The position numbers and the translations under genes were made by a program. The notes beneath the pieces are model-generated. The model saw nothing but the letters and a program-made list of their open reading frames with translations, was not told the origin of the DNA and did no database searches. Of a DNA stretch of 64,000 bases, positions 26,230 to 36,397 are shown piece after piece (positions within the stretch are counted from its first letter, which is position 1; every line of letters begins with the position of its first letter). Origin of the DNA: Helicobacter cynogastricus (GTDB lineage Bacteria; Campylobacterota; Campylobacteria; Campylobacterales; Helicobacteraceae); contig NZ_FZMQ01000005.1 in assembly GCF_900197855.1 (NCBI RefSeq), positions 212,175-276,174 on the forward strand, in the 5' to 3' direction.

Positions 26230-28027
26230 CTAAAACTTCTTATTATTGGCTTCATCTAAGATGTTTTGAGCGATGCGCTGGACATTCTGACTAATGGCGG
26301 AGGAAGTTTGGGCTATTTGGGTGTTGTGTGCCATCGTTTCCTCTAAAGATTCCATCGCCATGTTGATTTGGGTGATGTTTTCTGCCTGCTCCTCGATCAT
26401 GAAGGCGGTTTGATTAATGGACTGGGTGAGCGCGGAGGTATTAGCCTCAATCTCTCTTAAAGACTTTTGGGTGCGCTCGGCAAGTTTTCTCACTTCATCG
26501 GCGACTACCATAAATCCACGCCCATGTTCGCCCGCGCGTGCGGCCTCAATGGCAGCATTTAGGGCTAGCAGACCGATCTGTTCGGCAATTTCATTGATAA
26601 TAATCACAATGTGGGAAATACCCTCAGACTGCTCGATCATCTCTTGACTCTTGATATTCACATTTTGCATCGACTCTGTGATTTTTTCTAATGCGCTGGC
26701 TGTCTGCTCTAAAGACTCCATCTGTTGTTTAGAGGCATCTTGGAGGCGAGAAGTGCTTTCATTAAGAGAGTTGGTTTCTTGATGGAGGGCATGCGCGACA
26801 TCTAGGGAGTGCTGGAGGGAGTTCACTATGCTCTTTTGCAAAGTGTTAATATTGTTGGCCAGCTGTAAAAAACCACCCTGTAAATTGGAGGTGTCCATAT
26901 TACCTCTAAAGTCATTGCATGAGTAGGTTTCAATGGTGTTAGAAATATTGCGGAAAATCATGCTCAAGAAGTTAGAAAAATCGTTGAGGTTGGTCCCTAA
27001 ATGCTGGAGCTCGGGGTTGATTGCATGGGTGCGGATATTCTTAGTGAAATCCCCCGTGCGCGCCCCATTTAAAACCACTAACGCTTCTTTAGAGAGGGCT
27101 TGATCGGCTTGGAGATGTCCTAGTGCTTCTTGGATATTATGGTTGAGCGCGCGTGCCATCTCGCCTAACTCGTCTTTAGAGCGTAGAGAGATCACTTTGG
27201 GGACCTCTTGATTTTCGTAATTTACAAAGGCAAAAAATCTTTAAGTCCTCCGTTGAGAGCGCGAATATTTCCGGTGATCTTATGATAAAAGAGGTAATAT
27301 GAAGGCACGACCACCATCAGCAAAAAAGTCAAAATAACCAGGACATAGAAGTAAAATTTTTGGCTGAGATCGTGTTTAATATCAGAGGTGATCGCGTGGG
27401 TACGCTGTTGCACATTGTCCATATACACCCCTGTTCCAATCCACAAATTGGACACTCCTTCAATTTTTTGTGCATAAGAAATCTTTTGCATAGGCGAGTG
27501 CCCCCATCTGGAAGAGGCTTGGGCGCGATGTAGTAGACAAATTTACCTCCCGCCATAGCCGCATTATAGAGATCTTTAATGTAGTACACCCCATTTTTAT
27601 CCTGAAAATTTTCCATACTCGTGCCCACATGGAACTTAGGGTTGCCAGTAGAAATAGTGGTGTAGGTTTCATAGGCAAAGAAATAACTCGATCGGTCATT
27701 TTCAAAACGGAAACCTTTAAGTAGATTGTCAACTATGCGCTTTTTGGCCTCTGGGGTGGACACATTTTTGAGCGCGCTAGAGATGACAAAGCTCATCGCG
27801 TCTACGGATAGTTTGAGTTTTTCGCCCAGCATTACGCCCAGATCTGTGCTGACTAATTGGTCCACACGCTTGACAGATTCCCTATTGTTGTATGCAAAGA
27901 GTGAGAGAGTAACCGCCATCAGCAAAATGGTAAGCATCCATAACGCGACAATCTGCTTGCCTAGCGAAAAAGAAGTGGTGTTTCCTGTTGTCTTCTTGAT
28001 GGAAGGAATATTTTTATTTTGTAGCAT
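26230..28027 (-). pseudogene. Methyl-accepting chemotaxis protein, two frameshifts
   Basis: Three frames together encode one chemoreceptor. The start chosen is ATG at 28027, with GGGGGA 4 bp upstream. Segment 1 gives a transmembrane helix (LGKQIVALWMLTILLMAVTL) and an sCache-like sensor (SSYFFAYETYTTISTGNPKF, then KFVYYIAPKPLPDGG). A G run (C run at 27501-27505 on the plus strand) is one base short of joining to SPMQKISYAQKIEGVSNLWI and the second helix. A T run near 27235 (six, seven needed) breaks the frame again before [10 protein letters not shown]. The third segment is intact: HAMP-like region, then the signalling hairpin [20 protein letters not shown]. No EF-type CheR tail is visible. 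The separated cytoplasmic fragment alone would lack sensing. Confidence 0.85.
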
Positions 28028-28094
28028 CAAATCCCCCAATCTTATGCTGTTCCTTTGAGTTGTTGGAGCGACCGAAATTGCTTAGAACAACACT

Positions 28095-28110
28095 GGGGGG
28101 GGGGGGGGGG
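28095..28110. repeat. Homopolymer run of 16 G upstream of the chemoreceptor
   Basis: Sixteen consecutive G on the plus strand (C on the strand of the chemoreceptor) lie 68 bp upstream of that gene's ATG. Runs of this length are hotspots for slipped-strand length change and in Helicobacter commonly tune promoters or leaders. Confidence 0.85.
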
Positions 28111-28597
28111 AGATAATGGAAAAGGTGTCCTTAATACACATAGCCAACTCCCCAAACTAGAATTACTAAAAAAAACGATAGACTAAGATTTCTTTGATTC
28201 TGTTTAAAATTCTTTTTCTTAAAAGGGTTTGCAAATCGACACCTGTACAGTTTTCAAGCCAAAGTAGGGAGAGTGCAAAATTTACAATCTCTGTAAATCA
28301 CCAATCTGATTTACACTTTGCCTAAAAAAATGATTTTTTCTCTTTAAAAAAGTCTTAATAGTTTTGTAGCACAATTTGGCATATCCACTTAAAATCCCAC
28401 TTTCGACTTTGGGATTTTGCATTGATCTTAAAATATGCGACGGGGATGTTGTCAAAAAAGTTGAACCTCTAAAAAGTCCTTAAATGTCCTTTTTAAGGTG
28501 CTCTAGATTCTCAACAACAGTAAAAAAATCGTGACCTTTACAATACGATTTTGTACCCGAATAGAGCAGAGAGTGGACAGGACGTTTTGACAACACA
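28111..28597. other. Non-coding stretch, AT-rich, with hairpin and distant inverted repeats
   Basis: I see no protein-coding gene supported here: a plus-strand ORF at 28551 (start codon) to 28748 is the antisense shadow of the frameshifted gene ending at 28598. The stretch holds a 9-bp hairpin (28391-28418), the left arm of an inverted repeat (28445-28457) and AT-rich sequence that may contain promoters for the chemoreceptor side. Confidence 0.5.
28391..28418. terminator. Hairpin AAAATCCCA/TGGGATTTT, possible bidirectional terminator
   Basis: A perfect 9-bp stem encloses a 10-base loop. The stem has A at one foot and T at the other, so it could terminate transcription from either side, for instance the leftward gene ending at 28598. 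Confidence 0.5.
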
Positions 28598-28599
28598 TC
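28445..28599. repeat. Imperfect inverted repeats about 140 bp apart
   Basis: GATGTTGTCAAAA (28445-28457) is matched in reverse complement by TTTTGACAACACATC (28585-28599), with two extra bases in the right arm. The right arm overlaps the stop codon of the gene ending at 28598. The arms may be the ends of a small element remnant or a chance match; no duplication of flanking bases was established. Confidence 0.35.
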
Positions 28600-29189
28600 A
28601 TGTGGGCTCCATCCCAACAGCTCCCTTAATATGGCCGTGGTTTAAAATCCTCTTGGGGATCGCATTAAATTTAGCCACCAATTCCAAAAAGCGATCTATA
28701 GCTTCTTCTAAAGAAGCTATAGACTTCTTGAACTCAGCATCACCATGATATAAGCCTAATTTTTTTGTATGCAAGACATCTCTTGCATACTTCTAGATTG
28801 TTATCAGGTTGTTCCCAATCTGCGCAATTTATGCCAAAGTAAAGTCCCTCATCATATTTGAGCTGCTCATGTCCACGCCAGAAACAAATACGAAACCTCT
28901 TTTTAGCACTCGGAATTGACTTTTTAGAGTAATTAACAAACCCTTTCCCCAAAATATCTTGGCGTGTAATGACCATTCCCGGGGTTCCAGACAAGTTTCC
29001 TATGCCCAGAGTAACACGGCACACATAACCCCACTTGGCTAAAAATACATTCAAATCCCCTTGAAGTCTGCGATACTTGGGAAGCTTGGGGTTTTCCCCC
29101 TTTTCTCTCCCCTCCTTTAGTGCCTTGTCTACTAACTCTACAAGCCCCCCAAGAATCCCTGAAACGCCTTTCTTTGCCCAGTATTCCAA
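28598..29189 (-). pseudogene. Unknown protein gene, frameshifted in an A run
   Basis: The frame from 29189 (TTG) to 28740 gives 149 residues beginning MEYWAKKGVSGILGGLVELV and ending in an odd KKIRLISW. An A run of seven near 28768, if six, would instead continue YKKLGLYHGDAEFKKSIASL and a helical tail to a stop at 28598. That tail looks coding (charged amphipathic helices). At the 5' end no ATG or convincing ribosome site is found, and coding-like sequence (VDDVRSDLEYW) runs to a TAA just upstream, so the start may also be lost. I recognise no family. A middle stretch with CFWRGHEQLKYDEGLYFGIN suggests a DNA-processing or restriction protein, but this is a guess. Confidence 0.5.
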
Positions 29190-29266
29190 GTCACTTCTAA
29201 CATCATCTACCTCTTAATGCTATTTTAACAATTTGCATTATAGGCTAAACTTTTTAATAGGAGAAA

Positions 29267-31344
<2,078 letters not shown>

Positions 31345-31355
31345 AGGAGCAAAAC

Positions 31356-31814
31356 ATGAAAATGAATGTAGAGAGTTTCAATTTGGATCACACTAAAGTC
31401 AAAGCCCCCTATGTGCGTGTGGCCGATCGCAAGAGAGGAGAATATGGGGATGTAATCGTTAAATACGATGTGCGTTTAAAGCAGCCCAACCAAGAACACA
31501 TGGACATGCCCGGTCTGCACTCTTTGGAGCACTTGGTCGCCGAGTTGATTCGCAACCACGCTAATTATGTGCTGGATTGGTCGCCTATGGGTTGTCAGAC
31601 GGGTTTTTACTTGTTAGTGTTAAACCATGACAATTACCAAGAGATTTTAGGACTCTTAGAAAAAACCATGCAAGATGTGCTCAAGGCGACAGAAGTGCCC
31701 GCGTGCAATGAAGTCCAATGCGGTTGGGCAGCCAACCACAGCCTAGAGGGCGCACAAGCCCTCGCACGCGCCTTTTTGGCCAAACGGAATGAGTGGTCTG
31801 AGGTGGGGGTTTAG
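31356..31814 (+). CDS. luxS: S-ribosylhomocysteine lyase
   Basis: LuxS cleaves S-ribosylhomocysteine into homocysteine and the AI-2 precursor. In Helicobacter AI-2 acts as a chemorepellent and LuxS also feeds reverse transsulfuration. The 152-residue protein has [14 protein letters not shown] with the metal ligands Hxx[15 protein letters not shown] and the Cys ligand region [11 protein letters not shown]. The 11-bp gap after metB shows one operon. Downstream is the unrelated accessory island. Confidence 0.97.
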   Translation: MKMNVESFNLDHTKVKAPYVRVADRKRGEYGDVIVKYDVRLKQPNQEHMDMPGLHSLEHLVAELIRNHANYVLDWSPMGCQTGFYLLVLNHDNYQEILGLLEKTMQDVLKATEVPACNEVQCGWAANHSLEGAQALARAFLAKRNEWSEVGV

Positions 31815-31906
31815 GGGGGTGTTGCATTATTAAATGTTAACTTTACTGTTTTGCAGATAGGCTTGCGTGATTGGGTTTTTAGTGTAGCGCATAAGGAGAA
31901 CAAGAC

Positions 31907-32578
31907 ATGGATAAAATGTACAAGCTTGATGGCGTTAAGCCCCCTGCTTGCTGGGAAGACAAACAGTCGTTTAAAATCAATCATGGTTTAGTAGAAATTT
32001 TCAAGAAAGCTTGCCAGTCAGGAAAGTTTATGGGAAAAGAATTACAGGAGATGCTATTTCCAAAGGGTAAACAATGCGTTTTTCTCTCCCATGCCCATGA
32101 TGATTTTAGTAAGGCTTGTTATGTAAAAGCAGTCATTGAGTCGCAGATGTCTCAATATGAGGTGTTCATTGATTCCTTATATTGGCAACATGTACGCAAG
32201 GCGCAGGCGAAATTAGAGAAAGAGTATAGGGCAGATAGTGTGGCAGAACACTTACATGCTATGCTTTTTACCGCTTTGGCCCAAATGATTCAGAGTTGTA
32301 AATGTTTTATTTTTGTAGAAACTGAAGGCTCTATTACCATGTCTGATGTGCGCGGTAGTAGATATACGCATTCTCCTTGGATTTACTTTGAACTACAAAT
32401 GGCAAGCCTGTTGCTAAAGCAAAGAAAAATAGGAAGGCTTGATGAAAGTTTTGGGTTAGAAAGTCAGGATTTTAAGCCAATGCCCTGTTATTATGGAGTA
32501 GAAGATATTTTGGCGAGTGGGCGCATGACGCCCATCAAGCTAGAGGAACTGCTAAAAAAGCTATCAGGTATCGCCTAG
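31907..32578 (+). CDS. TIR-like domain protein, candidate defence effector
   Basis: A 223-residue protein starts at an ATG with AAGGAG 8 bp upstream. Residues 57-66 read CVFLSHAHDD, the TIR beta-A strand with the loop; residues 84-93 YEVFIDSLYW match the beta-B region. SPWIYFEL (156-163) holds a Glu at 162 in the place of the NADase catalytic Glu of TIR domains. About 55 N-terminal residues precede the domain. The following gene, 13 bp on, encodes a membrane protein. TIR proteins in bacteria often consume NAD or signal during phage infection; here the role is inferred from fold and context. I do not recognise a named system. Confidence 0.7.
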   Translation: MDKMYKLDGVKPPACWEDKQSFKINHGLVEIFKKACQSGKFMGKELQEMLFPKGKQCVFLSHAHDDFSKACYVKAVIESQMSQYEVFIDSLYWQHVRKAQAKLEKEYRADSVAEHLHAMLFTALAQMIQSCKCFIFVETEGSITMSDVRGSRYTHSPWIYFELQMASLLLKQRKIGRLDESFGLESQDFKPMPCYYGVEDILASGRMTPIKLEELLKKLSGIA

Positions 32579-32591
32579 TGGAGTAATTGTC

Positions 32592-33011
32592 TTGAACGAT
32601 CGAATTAAAATCCTCGCAGAAGAGGTTAAAAATCTTGAGGAAATTATTAAGAGAATGGCCTCTAATTCCTTAGAGATCAAAAAATGGACTGTGGCGTTAG
32701 TGGCTGGAGTGCTTGCTTTAAAAGTAGGGCAGGGAGCTTCTTTTTTAATCGCCTTTATCCCTCTTTGCGCCTTTTGGTATTTAGACGCATTTTATCTAAG
32801 ATTGGAGAGAATGTTTAGGAAAAAATACACATGGCTTATTAAGTACCGCCTAGAACATGACGATCGTCTTTTTGATGTGGATGTAGAAGAATTTAAGACT
32901 CAAGTGGATTCTTGGTTTCAAATTGCCAAAAGCCAAAGTGTTTTGCCCTTTTATGGAGGTATTGGCATCCTCTTGGTGCTTGTGGCGTTCTATCATTGGT
33001 GGCTCATTTAG
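32592..33011 (+). CDS. Two-helix membrane protein paired with the TIR-like gene
   Basis: The start is TTG at 32592, following GGAGT. The 139-residue protein has a short N-terminal coiled coil (RIKILAEEVKNLEEIIKRMA), a helix pair around residues 35-62 (LVAGVLALKVGQGASFLIAF, CAFWYLDAFYL) with LRLERMFRKKYTWL after it, and a C-terminal helix (FYGGIGILLVLVAFYHWWLI). The FWYLDAFYLRLER block recalls a widespread bacterial membrane protein that accompanies TIR-like or nucleotide-signal genes. It could be the membrane-disrupting partner or a regulator. It shares codon style and strand with the TIR gene; convergent neighbour 56 bp downstream. Confidence 0.6.
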   Translation: MNDRIKILAEEVKNLEEIIKRMASNSLEIKKWTVALVAGVLALKVGQGASFLIAFIPLCAFWYLDAFYLRLERMFRKKYTWLIKYRLEHDDRLFDVDVEEFKTQVDSWFQIAKSQSVLPFYGGIGILLVLVAFYHWWLI

Positions 33012-33066
33012 TCGTCTTTAGGGCAGGGGGTTCTCTTTTGCCCGATCGTGCGTTATTTCTTTAAGT

Positions 33067-34569
33067 CTAGCTAAACAGTCCCGCCACTGCTTTGAACGCC
33101 GATTTAAACCCACTCGCCACAGATTTAACCGCACTGCCTACAGCACTGATAGCCGATTTGATCCCGCTCACCACGCTAGAAACAATAGTTTTAGAGGCAC
33201 TGGCGATCTTTTGCCCCACTGCCGAGCCTGCGATATAGCCTAAAGTTGTGCCTATAAAACCACCCACAGCCATACCAATAGGTCCAAAGATTGCTCCAAT
33301 CACCATAAGCGCATACTCACCTGCGGCAGCAAAAACAATACCCGCAATTGTGGAGAGGGAGTTTTCATGCAACTTTTCTATCGCCTGCTCGCTGGTGATT
33401 TCGCCCTTGCCAAATTGGTAAATCACCTTGAGATGATCGATGGCTAGCGTGCCTAGTGCCACAAAAACATTTTTAGCCCCACACATTTTAGGAAAAACTC
33501 CCCTTTCAGCAGCGACCTTAATGGCGGCTGCCATAGCGGTTTTAGCCCCCGTGTCTGCACCGCTAGTAATCGCCCTTTTTGCCATTTCTTGCGCCTTTTG
33601 TGGGGTCATTTTTTCTTTAGAAAAAAGATGCGAAAACACATCGATACCTAGAGAAACCACCGCACTAATAGCTCCAGCTTTACCCGCCTCTTTGCCTATA
33701 CCTCTAGCTAAATCTTTGGCTTGATAATCATTATAATCTTTTTGGGGAATTTCATTCTTTTGTTGGGCTTTTGTTTGTAACTCTTTAGCCTCTGCCTTGC
33801 TTAAAGGTTGGCTAGTCGTGCCATCGGGGGCTTCTATTTTGTCCGTAACTTTAAGCCCTTGTTCTTGTAGTTGTGCCTTTTGCTCACTGGGGACTAGCTT
33901 TTGTTGCCCCCGATAGTCGCCCTTTTCAAAAAGTTCTTTTGTGCTCTGTGCGTCCTGCCCGTATTTGGATTGGTAGTGGCTAACAATCTTACCCTCTGCG
34001 TCTTTTACCACAATATCCACGCCGTTTTTAGTGTATCCGCCCTCAGGTTGCACCATCTCAGCCCGGTAGGGCGAACCCGTGGCTGTAGCGTTCAAATTGA
34101 ATTGATTAACATGCCATTGCTCGGCAATAAAGCCATCTAAATTAGGGTTTTGACTAATGACATTCTCGTTAGTGAGTAAGACACTTTGCATTTCATAGTT
34201 AGCTTGTTGGATCGCCTGATCTAGGTTATTCAGATAGGGCATAGCCTCTTGGGTGGCTAGGTTTTGGGTGGCTCTGTGTATTTCGCTAGCCAGCCATTGC
34301 TCTTTGGTGCGCCCATTTTCTAGGGCTTTTTCTAAGGATTTTTGTTTATCCTCATAGATTTTAACTTCTGCCTCTATTTCCTCCCTAATTGCCTTAGCAT
34401 TACTTTCGGGCAACTCTAAAGCTAACTGCGCCTCAATGCCAGCTAACCCATCCTTTTCTTGTGCCTCTAAGAAACGCCCTAGAATTGCGCTAAAAGCGTG
34501 GGCTTGCTCGGGGGTGAAGTCGGGTAAAAGGCTAGGCATGGGGCTTAAAACAAGTTTTGTAGGTTGCAT
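33067..34569 (-). CDS. Nuclease-like domain joined to glycine-zipper membrane domain
   Basis: This 500-residue protein is of unknown family. Residues 1-110 are helical and charged. Residues 143-230 hold GFIAEQWH (146-153), GVDIVV with D185 and HYQSKYG with K202, spaced like a PD-(D/E)xK nuclease (E150, D185, Q200-x-K202). The rest is a long Ala/Gly-rich tail with glycine-zipper sets (MAVGGFIGTTLGYIAGSAVG, SVVSGIKSAISAVGSAVKS) able to span membranes. A second ATG at residue 11 is possible. It is the last gene of the three-gene leftward operon, 3 bp after the ATPase. The architecture suggests an effector that cuts DNA or forms pores; this is inference. Confidence 0.55.
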   Translation of the reverse strand: MQPTKLVLSPMPSLLPDFTPEQAHAFSAILGRFLEAQEKDGLAGIEAQLALELPESNAKAIREEIEAEVKIYEDKQKSLEKALENGRTKEQWLASEIHRATQNLATQEAMPYLNNLDQAIQQANYEMQSVLLTNENVISQNPNLDGFIAEQWHVNQFNLNATATGSPYRAEMVQPEGGYTKNGVDIVVKDAEGKIVSHYQSKYGQDAQSTKELFEKGDYRGQQKLVPSEQKAQLQEQGLKVTDKIEAPDGTTSQPLSKAEAKELQTKAQQKNEIPQKDYNDYQAKDLARGIGKEAGKAGAISAVVSLGIDVFSHLFSKEKMTPQKAQEMAKRAITSGADTGAKTAMAAAIKVAAERGVFPKMCGAKNVFVALGTLAIDHLKVIYQFGKGEITSEQAIEKLHENSLSTIAGIVFAAAGEYALMVIGAIFGPIGMAVGGFIGTTLGYIAGSAVGQKIASASKTIVSSVVSGIKSAISAVGSAVKSVASGFKSAFKAVAGLFS

Positions 34570-34572
34570 GCC

Positions 34573-36387
34573 TTAATCCTTTTTGTCGTAGTCAAGGTAT
34601 ATAGGTTTGTGTGCTTTATATTCTTTAGCACTGGAGCTAGCTCCACAGGAAACCACAAGACCCTCTATAGACTGATAAAAACTATCAATGGATTGCACTA
34701 AATTTAGCATGCTAGAGATATCGCTAAGTTCGCCCGCATCGTATTCCTCGCCCGCGTTTTTATCTAAACGCACTAAGGCACGCACTAATTTATTGCGCAC
34801 ATTCAAGCGGATTTTTTCCCTTAATTTTGTGCTGTAATCACAAGCTGTGCTATCGCTTACACCCTCCTCCTCAAACACAGCATAACCTGCATTTTGCAAA
34901 CACAACTTTTTAGCTTGGATTCTAATGGCGTGGATTTTGGCGTGCATAGTCTTGGTAATAGGGGTGGTGGCTTTTAGAGCTTTTTGCAAGAAGTCAAGGC
35001 TTAAGCTTTTATTTTCAATAAAGCTCTCTTGCACGGCGAGTTTGACTAGGTTTTCTAAATCTGCCCCGCTAAAGCCCTCGCATTCTTTGGCTAACTTGTT
35101 TAAATCGAGATTTTGGGAATTTTGGTGGCGTTTTTGCAAATGGATTGTTAAAATCTGTTCTCTCTCTTTTTCACCGGGCAAATCCACAAAAAAGAGTTCA
35201 TCAAACCGCCCTTTTCTTAAAAACTCGGGGGGAAAGCGGGTGATGTCATTGGCCGTAGCCACAATGAAAACCATACTGGTTTTCTCCTCCATCCATGTGA
35301 GAAAATGCCCAAATAGCCGCCTGCTCACCTCGTGCGCGCCCTCATTAGCCCCCATTCCACTAAAGGCCTTTTCAATCTCATCAATCCAGAGCACACAGGG
35401 GCTAATGGCTTCAGCTAGTTGCAAAGCCGCACGCATATTCTCCTCACTCTGCCCGACAAATTTCCCAAATAAACGCCCCACATCTAGGCGCACTAAGGGT
35501 AGTTTGAATAACCCCGCACACGCTTTAGCACTTAAAGACTTCCCACACCCGGGCACGCCCACCACCAGCACACCCTTAGGCATATCTACGCCCTTTTGCA
35601 TAGCTAAATCCAAATGGGCGATGATCTTAGCTTGTTGCCTTAGCCAAATTTTGAGTCTTTCTAACCCACCCATGTGTTCTAAGTCCTCGCCCTCTTTAGG
35701 GCGCACCATCTCTAAAAGATTGGTCTTTTTAATGCGCTGTTCTTTTTCTTTGATCACAAAATCCCGACTTTGGGCATTAATGCCCCCTTGTTCGTAAAAA
35801 GCCAAACGCAAAATCTGCTCGATCTGCACGCCCCTTAAGCCCTTACAATCTAGGACAAGCTCATTAGCCACTTGGGGTTCTAGGCTTAGGTGGTTTGCCT
35901 GCACAAAGTGGTTGATGATTTCTAAAATTTGCGCTTTATCCGGGAAGGGAATATCAAAAATACGGGTGTAAATTTCTAGTTCTTTGGGAATGTTGGGCGT
36001 GCCTAAATGGCTGGAGAAAATAAAGATAGTTGCGCTGTAATCCTCTTTGCTTAAGATACTACGCGCCATGCGTTGCAAGAGGGCGACCACTTTGGGTTCT
36101 TGTTCTAGCTGTTGGTCGATGTCCTTGAGCACGATAAAGAGTTCTTGATCAAAGGGGCGATCGCGCACCTTATCTAAAAAGCTATCTAAGCTTTCTGACT
36201 CGCCTAAAGGTCTTTTTGTGGCAAAGTCGAGTGCACCTAAGGCGTGGTCAAATTCTAAACATTCCCTATTCCCTCTAACTTGTGCGATCAGGCTATCTAG
36301 CGCGTCCTTATCTTGGCAAGACATGTAGAGAATAGGGGCATGGGTGTCTATGAGTTGTTGGAGTTGGTGGGTTAGGGAAGTGGGCAT
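34573..36387 (-). CDS. Ycf46-like AAA+ ATPase
   Basis: The start at 36387 is chosen for the AAAGGA 6 bp upstream, giving 604 residues; an upstream in-frame start at 36429 lies inside the previous gene. An N-terminal degenerate AAA half (ILYMSCQDKDALDSLIAQV and later FIFSSHLGTPNIPKELE) precedes a catalytic AAA domain. This has Walker A GVPGCGKSLSAKACAGLF, the LDVGRLFGKFVGQSEENMR helix, Walker B CVLWIDEIEKAF, sensor ATANDI and the Arg finger region FLRKGRFDELFF. The architecture is that of Ycf46, known from cyanobacteria. It sits between a coiled-coil gene and a nuclease/membrane gene, so it may be an unfoldase or switch for them. Confidence 0.72.
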   Translation of the reverse strand: MPTSLTHQLQQLIDTHAPILYMSCQDKDALDSLIAQVRGNRECLEFDHALGALDFATKRPLGESESLDSFLDKVRDRPFDQELFIVLKDIDQQLEQEPKVVALLQRMARSILSKEDYSATIFIFSSHLGTPNIPKELEIYTRIFDIPFPDKAQILEIINHFVQANHLSLEPQVANELVLDCKGLRGVQIEQILRLAFYEQGGINAQSRDFVIKEKEQRIKKTNLLEMVRPKEGEDLEHMGGLERLKIWLRQQAKIIAHLDLAMQKGVDMPKGVLVVGVPGCGKSLSAKACAGLFKLPLVRLDVGRLFGKFVGQSEENMRAALQLAEAISPCVLWIDEIEKAFSGMGANEGAHEVSRRLFGHFLTWMEEKTSMVFIVATANDITRFPPEFLRKGRFDELFFVDLPGEKEREQILTIHLQKRHQNSQNLDLNKLAKECEGFSGADLENLVKLAVQESFIENKSLSLDFLQKALKATTPITKTMHAKIHAIRIQAKKLCLQNAGYAVFEEEGVSDSTACDYSTKLREKIRLNVRNKLVRALVRLDKNAGEEYDAGELSDISSMLNLVQSIDSFYQSIEGLVVSCGASSSAKEYKAHKPIYLDYDKKD

Positions 36388-36397
36388 GGGAGTTCCT

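Noticed and set aside
28095-28110. G run as a RepG-type target in the chemoreceptor leader
   Set aside because: RepG in H. pylori binds G in the mRNA; here the receptor mRNA would carry C, so that exact mechanism does not apply. The run is kept as a variable repeat only.
28695-28723. 13-bp hairpin with 3-base loop as a terminator
   Set aside because: The palindrome encodes alternating Ser/Ile/Ala/Glu codons of the rebuilt helix (SIASLEEAI) and has no T run after it; it is better explained as coding sequence, though it may stall the decayed transcript.
28551-28748. Plus-strand ORF of 65 codons as a gene
   Set aside because: It is the exact antisense of the well-formed C-terminal helix of the leftward frameshifted gene, has no ribosome site, and its protein shows no family features.
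33021-33043. GGGCA/TGCCC stem between convergent genes as a terminator
   Set aside because: The stem is only 5 bp with a 13-base loop and has no T run on either strand, so it was not called.
34925-35797. Long plus-strand ORF of 290 codons opposite the AAA+ gene
   Set aside because: It lies wholly inside the conserved ATPase gene in antisense; its protein is Ser/Lys/Leu-rich with no domain, as expected of a shadow frame.
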